Under the pieces are notes generated by a model. That model was not told the origin of the DNA, did not search any database, and saw only the letters and a list, made by a program, of their open reading frames with translations. Both the position numbers and the translations under genes were made by a program. 27,123 bases of DNA from Schoenoplectus triqueter. Lineage: Eukaryota > Streptophyta > Magnoliopsida > Poales > Cyperaceae. The DNA is taken from contig CAXKVV010001244.1 of assembly GCA_964058805.1 (NCBI GenBank), positions 1-27,123 of the forward strand. Reading direction: 5' to 3'. Position 1 is the stretch's first letter. Each line of letters opens with the position of its first letter. Of the stretch, positions 1 to 9,907 are shown one piece after another.

Positions 1-1993
1 TATTGAACATGATTAAAATAGATGAGAAGAGTGATCAAATCTTAATTCCATAATTTCATAATTCTTTGCAATTTCTTTGTTTGCCGGGTCCTACTCCTAC
101 GGGTTTTTCTTAAAGAAAAAGTTTAGATGCACCATCGGCATCACCCAATCATAAAATTGTTAAAGTCTGGTCTGACATGCTGTCATTATTACTACGTAAT
201 GCATTGCAATGAAGCAGTAATGTAACAGTTTTTCCTTGAAAAATAAATTATGTAACTGGATATTTTGAAATGGATTTTATTTTGATGGAGTTTTGAGATG
301 AATTTTAAATACATTGTAAAATTGAAAAAGTAAATTTACACCATGTAAAATTTCTCAGACCACCGTCATCCGGATTCGTCAAACATCAAAACATCAGAAA
401 ATACAAGTTTAAACGTCGAAATATTAAGTGTAAACACCTCATTGTACAAGTTTAAAATCTGAAAAAAAAATTACACATTGAACATTGCAAGTCTAAGCAT
501 TTATAAAGAACTATGAAGTAATATTTTGTTGTACAAGTTCAAACATTAGATTATACACGTTTCAATAAACTGAAGCAAGATGGATCAGTAAAGTTAAGAT
601 TCACTTCCTGACTTAAATATTCACGTAGCGCCATATCTCAATAGATTGACATAAATTTTTAAGAAAATATATGTTGTTTGAAGAATGTTTTTTTTCCTTA
701 TATATTGATTTTGTATTAATCGAAGCAACTTAGGTATTGCTTATTGTTTCATTAAAATGTTTTATGTATGAAACATCATTACAAATTTAAATATTATATG
801 ATGAACCGTACGTGAAGCTTGGACAAATTTTCACCATTCATCGTGCGAGTAATATACAAAGTACAATTTTCAAATAATTACTTGTCACAATTTAGAAATT
901 TAAGCTATTTTTAATAGTTGTTAGTTTCCTCACATTTTACAAATTATTAAAAAGAATTTATAAAATAGCTTAAATTTATTAAATGGCGAGGAATCTACTG
1001 ATTTGAAAATTATTAAAAATAGCTTAAATTTGTTACACGCAAGAAGTTTTACTCGAAAAATGAATTTGCGCTTTATAGTCTGTATTGCACGAAATTAAAC
1101 AAAATAAATACACCGTGATCAATGCAAATCCTTTTTTCTCAATCACTTTTTGCGGCATAAATATTTAATGGGTGGAATTCTTTGAAAGGCATCAAATGGA
1201 GAGATTGACACAGAAATTTAAAGGGGGAGAAAATGGATTAGACGAAGGCAACAAACAAGAGGAGAACACGCGCAAAATTTAAGAGTAGGGACCGATCGAG
1301 GCAGGTCATAAAGCATGCCATTACATTAATTCCTCCGGTGCGATAATTAAAATTATAATATAATAGAAATGTTAATTGTTCGTCTCTATTTTTGTTTTTA
1401 TTTATGATAATTTTTTTCGTACTCCATTTTAAAATAATTTATTTCTCTAATTTTTTTTACTACTAGATAGCTTTCAACTTCTCTCGCAAATAAAATACAA
1501 GAATTATAATCACTCGTTTTATGTTATTAATAAATTTGATTCTCAAGTAAGTTACTGATGGTACTTTATAAATTCTTGAACATATTTTGCCCATTTATAA
1601 AAGTAATAATATATAATTTCCTAGAATACTAGAAAATATCAAGTCGCGATGAAATTAATTATTGCTTTGTCTTAGATAAAGAGAAAATATTTGGAGAGGC
1701 ACTTGTCAAAATGACAAGAATGATATATTTATTATATAGTAACTCTAATTAGATTTAAGGTTTATTTCATTTAGAATCTTATTTTTTTAGACAAAATTTC
1801 TAATTATTAATATATTAATGAGTAAATATCGGGATAAAATAAATATATGATTAGAGATGTTTTGAGGGGGGGGGGGTATCCAATTTTTCTTTTTTCTTGT
1901 AGAAGAAATGCTTGTGTTGGGATGCTAAGCTAATTCATCACCCAAACTGGTGTGGCAGGTCATGCCCGAGTACAGATATGATCCAACTTGGCT
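1..1993. other. AT-rich intergenic region, no gene seen
   Basis: No open reading frame with recognisable protein content was found on either strand. The stretch is strongly AT-rich. Around 300-560 a loose motif of the form TACAAGTTTAAAC recurs several times, which resembles the degenerate repeats seen later in the window but is too diverged to count as a clear array. An inverted repeat lies at 896-1031 and an 11-base G run at 1866-1876. The stretch 1910-1993 is richer in GC and more complex than its surroundings but has no recognisable content. Confidence 0.6.
896..1031. repeat. Inverted repeat, 21-bp perfect arms
   Basis: The 21 bases at 896-916 (core TTTAAGCTATTTTTAAT) recur exactly as their reverse complement at 1011-1031, separated by 94 bp. 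A third, shorter inverted copy of the same core lies inside the loop at about 961-977. The structure could be a decayed terminal-inverted-repeat element or a fold-back sequence. No target-site duplication was identified, so its origin is open. Confidence 0.55.
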
Positions 1994-2002
1994 CACCTGC
2001 GG

Positions 2003-2396
2003 CACTTATTTTTTAATAAATTAGTATATTATTAATAATAATAATGATAAAAATAAAAATTTAATAGTAGAAATTATAGTGCGTCACTGTCAGTGACGTT
2101 TTGAGAATGCGTCATTAACAATGATGTCTTTTATTATTATTTTTTATGGTTTAAAAAAAAAGAGAGAGAGAAGCACGCCAGTGAGAGTGGCGCACTCCCA
2201 TTGACGGAAAAATCAGAAGCAAAGTTGAACATTTTTTAAAAGATAGAGATAATAAAAAAAAAGACGCCAGTGATAGTGACGTCTTTCCAAATGCGCTAGT
2301 TTCAGTGGCGCACTGTCATTTTTAGTATTAAAATTTAACTTTTTCATTATTATTATTAATAATATGATTAATTCAATTATTATATTCAAAAATTAG
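2003..2396. mobile_element. Inverted-repeat element with 9-bp target duplication (Mutator-like MITE candidate)
   Basis: The 394-bp stretch is flanked by a perfect 9-bp direct repeat CACCTGCGG at 1994-2002 and 2397-2405. The left part, around a TATTATTAATAATAATAATG motif and then a GCGTCACTG motif, reappears in reverse complement in the right part, so the element is largely an imperfect inverted repeat. It contains no coding capacity. A 9-bp duplication is typical of Mutator-like elements; the family assignment is inferred from this alone, as the outermost bases of the two ends match only weakly. A row of small CG-bearing hairpins lies inside at 2082-2311. Confidence 0.6.
2082..2311. repeat. 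Cluster of short hairpins built on (G)CGTCACTG/CAGTGGCG
   Basis: Five small palindromes occur in 230 bp. 2082-2098 is perfect (CGTCACTG, one base, CAGTGACG). 2109-2128 is imperfect. 2176-2192 has arms CGCCA/TGGCG. 2263-2283 has outer arms GACG/CGTC. 2293-2311 has outer arms GCGC/GCGC. They share the same vocabulary of GTCACT, CAGTGAC and CAGTGGCG, so they look like reiterations of one ancestral hairpin within the enclosing element rather than chance. Confidence 0.6.
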
Positions 2397-2450
2397 CACC
2401 TGCGGGTACGGAATTAAAATGACAATGAACCGGCTGAGGTTAGTATAGAA

Positions 2451-2456
2451 TTATTA

Positions 2457-2496
<40 letters not shown>
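2451..2496. repeat. (ATT)n microsatellite
   Basis: An almost uninterrupted run of ATT/TTA triplets, with one G interruption near its start. It is a simple sequence repeat of a kind common in plant intergenic DNA. Confidence 0.9.
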
Positions 2497-3756
2497 GATC
2501 ATCGTAATCATTTAGTACATCTTTAGTATTAAAAATTATGCTTATTTTTTTCTTAATATGAAAATTTACTAAATATATTCAATTTTTGTATTTAAGACCT
2601 ATCTTGTGACAGTGAAATTCAAATTACAGCTCTAAATAATAATTTAATTTAGACATCCTTAACTCCAGCTAGTTGTTACTTTTTTTTCACTAAACAAACT
2701 ATAAATGCAGTAAAGTTTGACAAACTTGTTGTGGTTTTGAAATCGTTAAAAAATAAATTATCAGTACAATAAAAAGTTGTTGCCACGACCTGTCACAAAA
2801 GAAAAGTTAGAAGCCAGTCTCTTCTCCATTATATATTGTCAACCTGACATGATTGTATAGAGAAAAAATAGGTTAAGTTTTAAACTTTCCTCATTGATAA
2901 TTATTCAAACCATATATAATATGATTAAAATCTCGTATAATGTTTTCTTAAATTTTATTGACAAAACTCTTAAAATCCAAAATGAGCTTAATTCTCTTGA
3001 ATGAAAGTCTTAATCAAATCCAAATCGTATAATTAAATGTGATTTGTGTATCTTCAGTCTTACAAAAGATTATAATTATACACCTTAAATACTTACAAAT
3101 TCTGAAAATAAAAATATGTAGTATCCCACAATATTTTAATATAAATAATTTATCAAGAAACACAAATAGAAATTTGAAGATGATAAGTATGTTTAATGTT
3201 GAAAAAAAAATCAACAGAGTTTCATATATGTGACATACATAAATGAACTATTGCCTTTATATTTGATTAGTGTTAAAACAAATTTAAATAATAAAGAAAT
3301 CATGGTTGACCTAAAAAGAGTCGGACAACAATAAGTGGGACATTTTTTTAAGGCCCATTATGTATATATACTATATAGTTTTACAATGTTGTTTTGTACC
3401 AAACGATATAATTTCTCTCGCTATTTGCCTATATATCGTTCAAAACTGGAAAGGAAAACCATGAATATATGAACAGTGACCTCACCATGAGCATCAGTTC
3501 TCTGTATATTCGACAGGGCACACCATGTGGCCACATGTTAGGCCACGCTACGCCCCTTCGCAGCGGCACGCATTCTCTGAAAAGTTTTTTTTTACGAAGA
3601 GTTTTTAAATATTAATCACAACTCTAAATATTAATTTTAATGTACGGAGTTTTATTATTATTATATCAGAACCGTTGATATTTGATCGAACGAATCAGAT
3701 CAAAAACACTCCAGCTGAAGAGTTTTTTTTGCTCTCCAAAAGATGTCGTTTCCTTG
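2497..3756. other. Intergenic region, no gene seen
   Basis: AT-rich sequence without a supportable gene; the overlapping short frames near 3014-3233 are low-complexity and lie on opposite strands of the same DNA. A 14-bp perfect palindrome CATGTGGCCACATG is present at 3524-3537 inside a short GC-richer patch at about 3470-3580. No terminal repeats or target duplications were recognised here. Confidence 0.55.
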
Positions 3757-3800
3757 CAGGGGCAGATCCAGCTGCCCCTCCTGAAAGAAAAATCATTTTT
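3757..3800 (+). mobile_element. Isolated hAT-type terminal sequence (fragment)
   Basis: The sequence CAGGGGCAGATCCAG at 3757-3771 closely resembles the CAGGGGCGGANCCAG ends of the hAT-like miniature elements seen elsewhere in this window, for example at 4907 and 5098. I could not find a matching opposite end downstream, so this looks like a truncated or deleted remnant. The 3800 boundary is arbitrary. Confidence 0.35.
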
Positions 3801-4906
3801 GTCCCCTGGTAAAATCTGAATCAGTCTTCGGAACGGCACCTCATCTGATTCATTATTCGTTATATGTATCGTATAACATGTGGTATTGAATTTTTTATTT
3901 GATAATTATGAAGAGTATATATCGATGTAAATTATGTCCATAAATTAAATGTAATTCTGTCGCTCGTAAATCCATTCAAAGCTCTTCAGGATTGCTGTTT
4001 TATTTCCATTGCAAGGAGGTATATATCAATTATCAAATACAACGAAGCACTTTTGCAGTTCACATCGCATATTAGCAAACAGCATTAACTATATATGGGC
4101 TGAAAATAAAGAAGAGCGTAAAAAAAATATAAATATTTAGCACCCGCGGAGACAAATAAAAGGACAAATTTATAAAATATATTCCTCGACATCAAACTCA
4201 TTGCCTGGTGCGTTTTAAGCTGCGTATATTCCGAACGCAATATGAACTGGTAATAAAAGAGGAACAACTTTGTTTCCTGATTTATTGAGTAAAATATAGA
4301 TAATTAGATATAGGTCAAATCAGTGTAAAAGCAGCCGACAATTTAGGGGTATAATCCATGTTTACAGTGGTACTGGTACATGCACCCACTACAGAGACCC
4401 ACATTGCTGCTCTTACGCAATTAATGGTTCACAACTTGTGTAGCTAGTGGCATGGCTTGGTGCAACTTGCTTCGCCAACAACTTCTTCAGCGCTAGCACA
4501 AACATTTCCAACAGGGACAGAGTGCCAGACATTAATTAATTTTGTCACCCCCACTTTGCCACTGACAATTAAACATGACGTACAGGGTGTCACATCTCTC
4601 ATGCAGGGCACACCTCTATCGTCGAGTTTAGATCGGGCAGTGTATTCATATATATAGTGCATCGTATTACTATATTATTTTAGTATTTAGATCACAATAC
4701 TCAAAATAAAAAGAAGTAAATCGCACTTTTTAATTTTACAATATTTTTAACATTTATAGATCCGTCAAAATAGAAAAGAGGAAAATGTTGATCTGTTGAA
4801 CTATTTTTAATATTAAAATCGCATTAAACACATTAGATCAGCTATTCACAAAAAAATGATTCGGTGGACTAAAATACAAATATTTTCTTACAATTCTACC
4901 TCTTAT
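3801..4906. other. Intergenic region with an unexplained GC-richer patch at about 4330-4650
   Basis: Most of this stretch is AT-rich and featureless. From about 4330 to 4650 the base composition is clearly more balanced and frames of 66-72 codons are open on both strands (4457-4657 plus, 4444-4662 minus). The minus frame has six Cys residues, but neither translation resembles a family I recognise. It could be a remnant of a gene, of a retroelement or of a non-coding transcript. It is recorded as unexplained rather than as a gene. Confidence 0.4.
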
Positions 4907-5098
4907 CAGTGACGGAGGTTCACATTAATTTAAGGGGTCCAAATTTAAAATTTATGCTATTTAGTATGAAAACTTAATTTATTCTCAAGAGAGGACCGAT
5001 AATAAAAATTAATCAAAATTTTATTAAAATTAACTTTTATTTGTACAAATTTGGATGAGTAGGAGGACGGGCGGCACCCACATCAAGCTCCGCCCCTG
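4907..5098. mobile_element. hAT-like miniature inverted-repeat element
   Basis: The left end CAGTGACGGAGGTT and the reverse complement of the right end, CAGGGGCGGAGCTT, form a 14-bp terminal inverted repeat with three mismatches. The 192-bp element is flanked by CCTCTTAT (4899-4906) and CCTCCTAT (5099-5106), an 8-bp target duplication with one mismatch. The CAG start and 8-bp duplication are hallmarks of the hAT superfamily. There is no coding capacity, so movement would have required a transposase supplied in trans. Confidence 0.8.
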
Positions 5099-5106
5099 CC
5101 TCCTAT

Positions 5107-5448
5107 CATCATTATTAATTAAATTTAAATAATTTCACAGCACCTCAACAGGTGCAATCTAAAACCACCTGACAACCCAATATTCCTATTCACCGTTGGA
5201 GAGGAGAGCAGGAAACTGTACATCCAAGTATATAAACCACCTGGTAGCTTATTGATTCTAATAACAACTGCAACCCATTTCACAAAATTTGTATCTTTAT
5301 TCTGAGATTTTGTATCTTACCGGTTACATGCAAAGCAGCCAGTTATAAATGCCATGTACCAACCCTCTGGGTCCTAACCCTTTGCTACCAGTCAAGAGTC
5401 ATCAGACCGTTCGTTCTATATCTCTATGTCCAAACAAAACCAATTAGA
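5107..5448. other. Intergenic region, nothing recognised
   Basis: About 340 bp of AT-rich sequence lacking a reading frame of note, terminal repeat or tandem structure. Confidence 0.5.
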
Positions 5449-6254
5449 GCCTGTTAGGTAATTTCACTTTTTATGGAAATTGCAGGGAATAGGTATGTGA
5501 CATGTGTGTTCCCTCATCTAAATTGATAAAATCCCAAAATATAAAACCACACGGGAAATTAAAAAAAAAAAAGGTGTTCGGAGCATATGAATAGGGTCGA
5601 TAAGTTGTGTTCATTTAAATTAATCAAGAAATTTTCAAAGGATTATGTTAACATTATTATAGATCCAAAATTTACTTGGTCAGATTAGCTTCACAAAATT
5701 TTATTTAGTTATGAATTATATAAAAAGAAGTTGAGTAAAAAAAGGTACCACCATTACAACTTTTTATTTAGTTGATTACACACATACAAAATTATATAAT
5801 TCGACTATAATAAATTTGTAACAATTAAATCATTTCTCAGTACTATATATCAAAACATCATTATCATGCTAAATACAAATAATGAGCATAACAATAAAAC
5901 TACTTTTTCTCTTTTTATACTTTTCGGAAGATGTATAAATTATAGATTCATGAGATTAATTATATCTGATAATTACATCTCATTATGTTTAATTGCAAAA
6001 TAAAATTAAATAACACTTGCAATCACCAATCCATGATTTATCTAATGTACGAAATAATTTCAAGATAAAAACAAAAAGAATAAGCAGGTAAAAAAATTGT
6101 GCATTAAAATCTTGTTGTGAAGAGATGAGACGAGGATCAACACTAGGGAGAAAAATAATCAGTCCCCACTCAATTTTCATTTTCCCAAAAGAAAGGGGTT
6201 GGGAATGGGAAATGCATCCCAAAGGGGAATGGGATTAGGTGTACCGAACGGCAA
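5449..6254. mobile_element. Possible hAT/Harbinger-type non-autonomous element
   Basis: The left end GCCTGTTAGGTA and the reverse complement of the right end, GCCGTTCGGTAC, look like a diverged terminal inverted repeat of the widespread plant type that begins GCC-GTT-GGTA. The flanks CAATTAGA and AAATTGGA agree at 6 of 8 positions, a weak target duplication. The inner right end (6150-6235) has the GGGAATGGGA/GGGAATGGGATTAGG composition common in such plant elements. The interior is AT-rich and non-coding. Boundaries are approximate and family is uncertain. Confidence 0.35.
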
Positions 6255-6319
6255 ATTGGAAAGTTTACCCAAATGAATTGAAATTCCCCGTGGTCCAGCA
6301 CATTGCTAGGGTTGTAAAT

Positions 6320-6378
6320 CTTGGTGTTCCGGGGGAACCAAGGTAACCATAACGCTCTGCACCAAGTTATTGGTGCAG
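6320..6378. repeat. Two adjacent stem-loops
   Basis: 6357-6378 is a perfect 9-bp stem (CTGCACCAA / TTGGTGCAG) closing a 4-base loop GTTA. Just before it, 6320-6343 is an imperfect hairpin of CTTGGTGTTCC with GGAACCAAGG. Both lie in a GC-richer patch at 6270-6420 without coding potential. The biological meaning is not known; they could be structural parts of a non-coding transcript or of an unrecognised element. Confidence 0.5.
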
Positions 6379-7844
6379 CAGTTGCTCTTTCAAGAAACTA
6401 ATACACGTCATTTACTGATTTACACTTCTTTCTTGCTGTTGAAGTTCCCTAGCAAATATCTACCAGACAAAATGATAAAAGTATCCTGTATATATCATTA
6501 CTATGACAAAAGCTAGAGAAGGCCAATTGTTACCAATGTGCAAAAGGTGACAATGCATGCACAAAGGAGAAAGGTCTCCACTAGCTTTTATAAAGAAACT
6601 TGAAAGTAAAGCAAGAAAATAATGAGAACAAACAACGAAAAATGAATATTGTTTGAATGATATACAGATACCATACAACAACAACAGCAACAAAGACTTT
6701 AATCCCAAATAAATTGGGAGATACCAGATACCATGTACTACACAAATTCGTCAGGAGACGCACTCACAAATTAAGCAACTAATCCTCATTTTCTTCTCCC
6801 CTTGTTCAACAGAAAATATTGTTGATACAAAGATTGATTCAAATCCTACTAAATTTATATACTAAAGTGGCGGCTGTCCTAAAATGTTGTGCATGTTGTT
6901 TAACAACATTGACCATACAACTATATGGGAATTTAGAATAGAAAGGAACCTTTGTAAGTTCTCTACCACATGGCAGTAAACTGAGAAATAGTTGGAAGAA
7001 GCTTCTCTAGGGTGAGATCCAGAGGAGGGAAAAGTGAGGGGGCAGAAGAGGAAGGATAACCGACCCTACCAAAACTCTTTTGCTTCACAAAATTTGGATG
7101 GGAAGTGAAGGGAACTCTACCAGAGCCACTGTTACTGCTTCTTTCCTGCAGAACAACCTTTTTGTTTCCTCTTCGAGTTTCAGCTGTGGTTGATTTCTTG
7201 ATTTACTATATGGACTGGATTCATGGTCAATGAAATCGGAGATTACCACTCCAGAGGCAAAATACACCTTAAATTTATAATGATGAATCATCGAGATAAA
7301 ATAACACATTGTCTTCTATAGTTCTATTGAAAAGGAGGGGAAACCACGAACACTAAATTTGGACGTGAGATTCACTTTCCACATCCACCCATCCTAACTT
7401 CTTCCATTCCCTTAACTTGTTTTCTCCTTCGCTCTTCCCACCCGTCCCATCCCCTTCCTTTTCCCTCCTCCCTCTCTTGCTATGCCTCACATTGAGTCAA
7501 AGTTGCTGAAGGTTGTAGAATTCAAGACATTATAAATTAGTATGGATTAGCATCTAGTCTATATTCTTTACTAGCAGCCATTTTACACTTTGAATTTGCA
7601 TGTATTTCAGAGAAAAGTTTATTTTTCCATCATAAAACAAAGTACCAGAAACTTGCACTTTGATTTGATCTCATTAATCTAAATTCCTTCCTATTTACAC
7701 AAAAGGAGAATGGGTAACAAAATACCACAAGAACACATATGATATCACATCAATATTGAATATCATCAAATGCCCGTGCCATGACATACTAATTAGAAAT
7801 CCTAATTATCAAATCTGAGAGAGGAAAGAACCACTTATCTTTCC
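6379..7844. other. 3' side of the ERF gene, no further gene supported
   Basis: This region lies downstream of the minus-strand ERF gene and should include its 3' UTR near 7844. A minus-strand frame at 7085-7309 (74 codons) is open but unlike any family I know. Two purine-rich/pyrimidine-rich segments, about 7020-7060 and 7434-7480, are similar in inverted orientation (both contain GAGGAGGGAAAAG when read appropriately), which may mark a decayed terminal-inverted-repeat element. The evidence is too weak to define its ends. Confidence 0.4.
6675..6724 (-). mobile_element. Extremely 5'-truncated RTE-type retroposon tail (about 50 bp)
   Basis: The segment starts with (ACA)n and continues with CTTTAATCCCAAATAAATTGGGA. 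Read on the minus strand this is the TTTATTTGGGATTAAAG...TTGTTGTTGT 3' terminus typical of plant RTE LINEs and the SINEs that borrow their tails. It is flanked by CAGATACCAT at 6665-6674 and 6725-6734; with one or two differences the duplication may extend to about 16 bp, which would shorten the insert to about 44 bp. The same tail is present in the larger insertion at 22380-22925. Confidence 0.65.
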
Positions 7845-8402
7845 TCAGAGAAATATAAACCCTCTCCAACTATCGGAACCCATGCAATCGCCATCATCAC
7901 CTCCATCATTATCAGGCGGTGGAAAGTTCAGATCGAAAGGCCTAGATGATGCCACGTCACCGTCCCGATCATAAACCACCGATTCAGAAGAGCCACAACA
8001 GCTACCGCTGATCCGCTTCTCTTCGCGTTGGTCCTCCAACCGGATTCCAACACGCGGCGGCCTGGGAACCGCAGCGCCGATGAAAGACTCGACCGTGCTA
8101 CTGTGGCTGCTGGTAGCGGTTCGGATCTTGTTATCACATCCTGATCCGGAGCCGGATCCGGACGGGAAGTTGGTTCGAGCGTGTACCCCCCTCAAGGTTC
8201 GCGCGGCGGAGTCATACGCACGTGCGGCAGCCTCCGCCGAGTCGAAGGTACCAAGCCAGAGAGGAGTTTTTCGGGTCGGGTCGCGGATCTCAGCGGCGTA
8301 CCTGCCCGATGGACGCTTGCGAACTCCTCTGTAACGGATCTCCGGTACCGGTGGCGGCGGTGTAGGTACCGAAGCTGGTACTGTGTGTTTGGATTTACGC
8401 AT
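7845..8402 (-). CDS. ERF-type AP2/ERF transcription factor with EAR repression motif
   Basis: Probably a nuclear transcriptional repressor that binds GCC-box-like promoter sites, by family. The single-exon frame encodes 185 aa, typical of small ERFs. A basic, Pro-rich N-terminus (1-22) precedes one AP2 domain at about residues 23-80, running from [10 protein letters not shown] through YAAEIRDP and [16 protein letters not shown] to ARTNFP. The Ala/Asp pair in AAEIRD is the ERF-subfamily signature, as opposed to DREB. A Ser/Gly-rich linker follows, then FDLNFPP at 156-162, a DLNxxP-type EAR motif that in class II ERFs recruits TOPLESS-type corepressors. The tail is acidic. The oddity is RPSGR at 30-34, where almost all ERFs have RPWGR. 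The ATG at 8400-8402 is the first in frame and gives an MRK-type start like other ERF3-class proteins. Codons are GC-rich compared with the flanking DNA. The exact orthologue is not assigned. Confidence 0.95.
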   Translation of the reverse strand: MRKSKHTVPASVPTPPPPVPEIRYRGVRKRPSGRYAAEIRDPTRKTPLWLGTFDSAEAAARAYDSAARTLRGVHARTNFPSGSGSGSGCDNKIRTATSSHSSTVESFIGAAVPRPPRVGIRLEDQREEKRISGSCCGSSESVVYDRDGDVASSRPFDLNFPPPDNDGGDDGDCMGSDSWRGFIFL

Positions 8403-8740
8403 CAGTGGAGCGTCTGTGTGTATTTCTTTACAGAGATGGGGGTAACTGGTGAGGGAACCAAGGGAGGGAGAAGGGTTTGGATCGGAAAGGCTGATCGTCT
8501 AATCTCTAATAGTTGTTGCTTGATTTGGGTCTCTATTATGCTGCATTTCCATGTAGTTTATTGTAGCTATTAAATCCTCGATTAATTTTGGGGTGGATTG
8601 GGGATTGATCCGATCTTTGTTTTGTTTTGTTCCTCTCGTTGCTTTCCATCTACCACTTCCACCTGCACTCTTCCCCCTCTGCTGTGCTCAATTGGAGTAA
8701 ATTATAAAGATACTGATTCTCTAAGGCGTGTTACGTGTAG
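8403..8740 (-). promoter_or_regulatory. Proximal upstream region of the ERF gene
   Basis: Only about 340 bp separate the ERF start codon from the first transposable element at 8741. This must hold the 5' UTR and core promoter unless the element itself contributes. A minus-strand TTTATAATT sequence near 8700-8710 is a weak TATA-like candidate about 300 bp from the ATG. No stronger element could be assigned by eye. The plus-strand frame over 8181-8573 is an antisense shadow of the ERF coding region. Confidence 0.4.
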
Positions 8741-9143
8741 CGCGTCAATTATTGATTCAATCCAACGATAACTCGATTTGATCTGATATGATTAAAAAAT
8801 AAATGGATCATATATGAATTTATTTTTTTATCTGAATCGGGTCAAGTTCGGGTCAATCCGACCCAACCCGATTAATTATCCTTTTTGAAATAATTTGATT
8901 TAGTACTAGTTAAAATATAAATATATATTAATTATAAATTAATTAATATTTAATTACTTAAAATAATATAAAAATATTTTATTATTTTACACGGGTCGGG
9001 TCATGTCGATCCGTAACCCGGTTGGGTCGGTTATGAGTTAAGATTTTTTGACCCATATAATCAGATCGAGTTCGGATCGGATTAAGAAAAATAATAAAAT
9101 AATAATGATCCGATCTGAACCCGTTCCGACCCATTGACACCCC
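8741..9143. mobile_element. Terminal-inverted-repeat element (GGGTGTCAAT ends)
   Basis: The element lies between TACGTGTAG (8732-8740) and TACGTATAG (9144-9152), a 9-bp direct repeat with one mismatch. The ends match imperfectly as inverted repeats: (G)CGCGTCAAT on the left against GGGTGTCAAT from the right. Internally it carries many GGGTCGGGT/CCGACCC motifs around an AT-rich core at about 8880-8990, a composition seen in many plant non-autonomous elements. The duplication length fits a Mutator-like element, but an 8-bp hAT reading is also possible. It has no coding capacity. Confidence 0.6.
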
Positions 9144-9193
9144 TACGTATAGTGAACAACACAATGGGAAAATATCTCTGAGTGTGGAGTTAC

Positions 9194-9899
9194 TAGGGGT
9201 GTAAACGGATCGAATACGGATGGATAATAATCTTACCGTACCCGTCTCTGTTATAATTTTTCGGATATGAAGTCGATACGTCTCTGTTATAATTTTTCGG
9301 ATATGAAGTCAAATACAGATAATTCGGATACGGATATGGATCGGATATTCGACGCATATCCGGATACGGATCAAATATCGGACAGATACAAATACGAATA
9401 TGAATATATTCAGATATTAAATAAAAATATTATATATATTATTTGAAAGTAATTGCATACTATTTTTTGATAGAATCATTAATTATAAAAAATAAATATT
9501 AATTATAAAAGCTAAATACTAATTACAATTAATAGTTCAAATGTATCAATGAAATATAAAAATATATGATACATTAACACAAATTGGATATAAAATAAAT
9601 TAGATTTATAATGTACACTAAAAAATTAATTAAAAAATATATAATAGAAATATTTCGGATACTTATTCGGTTAATATCAGAGCGGATACCTTTGGATAGT
9701 GTTGGATATTGATGAATAATAGCTAAACGGTCGGATATACATAGGTAATAGTCAAACTACATCCTTATCCGTAAAAAAAATCGGATATAGATACATATTA
9801 TCCGATCTCTAAATACGAATATGAATCAGATAATTTTCACTATTTTTCGAATCGAATCACAAATAAAATCACATATTATCCGATCCGTTAACGCCCCTA
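9194..9899. mobile_element. hAT-like non-autonomous element with TAGGGG ends
   Basis: Left end TAGGGGTGTAAACGGATCG and reverse-complemented right end TAGGGGCGTTAACGGATCG agree at 17 of 19 positions. The flanks are GGAGTTAC (9186-9193) and GGAGCTAC (9900-9907), an 8-bp target duplication with one mismatch, as expected for hAT. The 706-bp interior is non-coding, rich in GGATAC/GGATATG motifs, and carries an internal 36-bp tandem duplication at 9244-9310. It begins only 50 bp after the preceding element. Confidence 0.85.
9244..9310. repeat. 36-bp tandem duplication inside the hAT-like element
   Basis: The unit starting GTCTCTGTTATAATTTTTCG at 9244 is repeated from 9280 with a period of 36 bp, essentially without change for 31 bases. 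The near identity suggests this duplication is younger than the diverged terminal repeats of the enclosing element. Confidence 0.85.
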
Positions 9900-9907
9900 G
9901 GAGCTAC

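Noticed and set aside
7085..7309. 74-codon minus-strand frame downstream of the ERF gene
   Set aside because: No recognisable domain, no supporting neighbouring exon and ordinary base composition. It could be chance, so it was not called a gene.
8181..8573. 130-codon plus-strand frame over the ERF gene
   Set aside because: It lies antisense to the AP2 coding sequence, which has clear domain homology. The open frame follows from the GC-rich codon use of the real gene.
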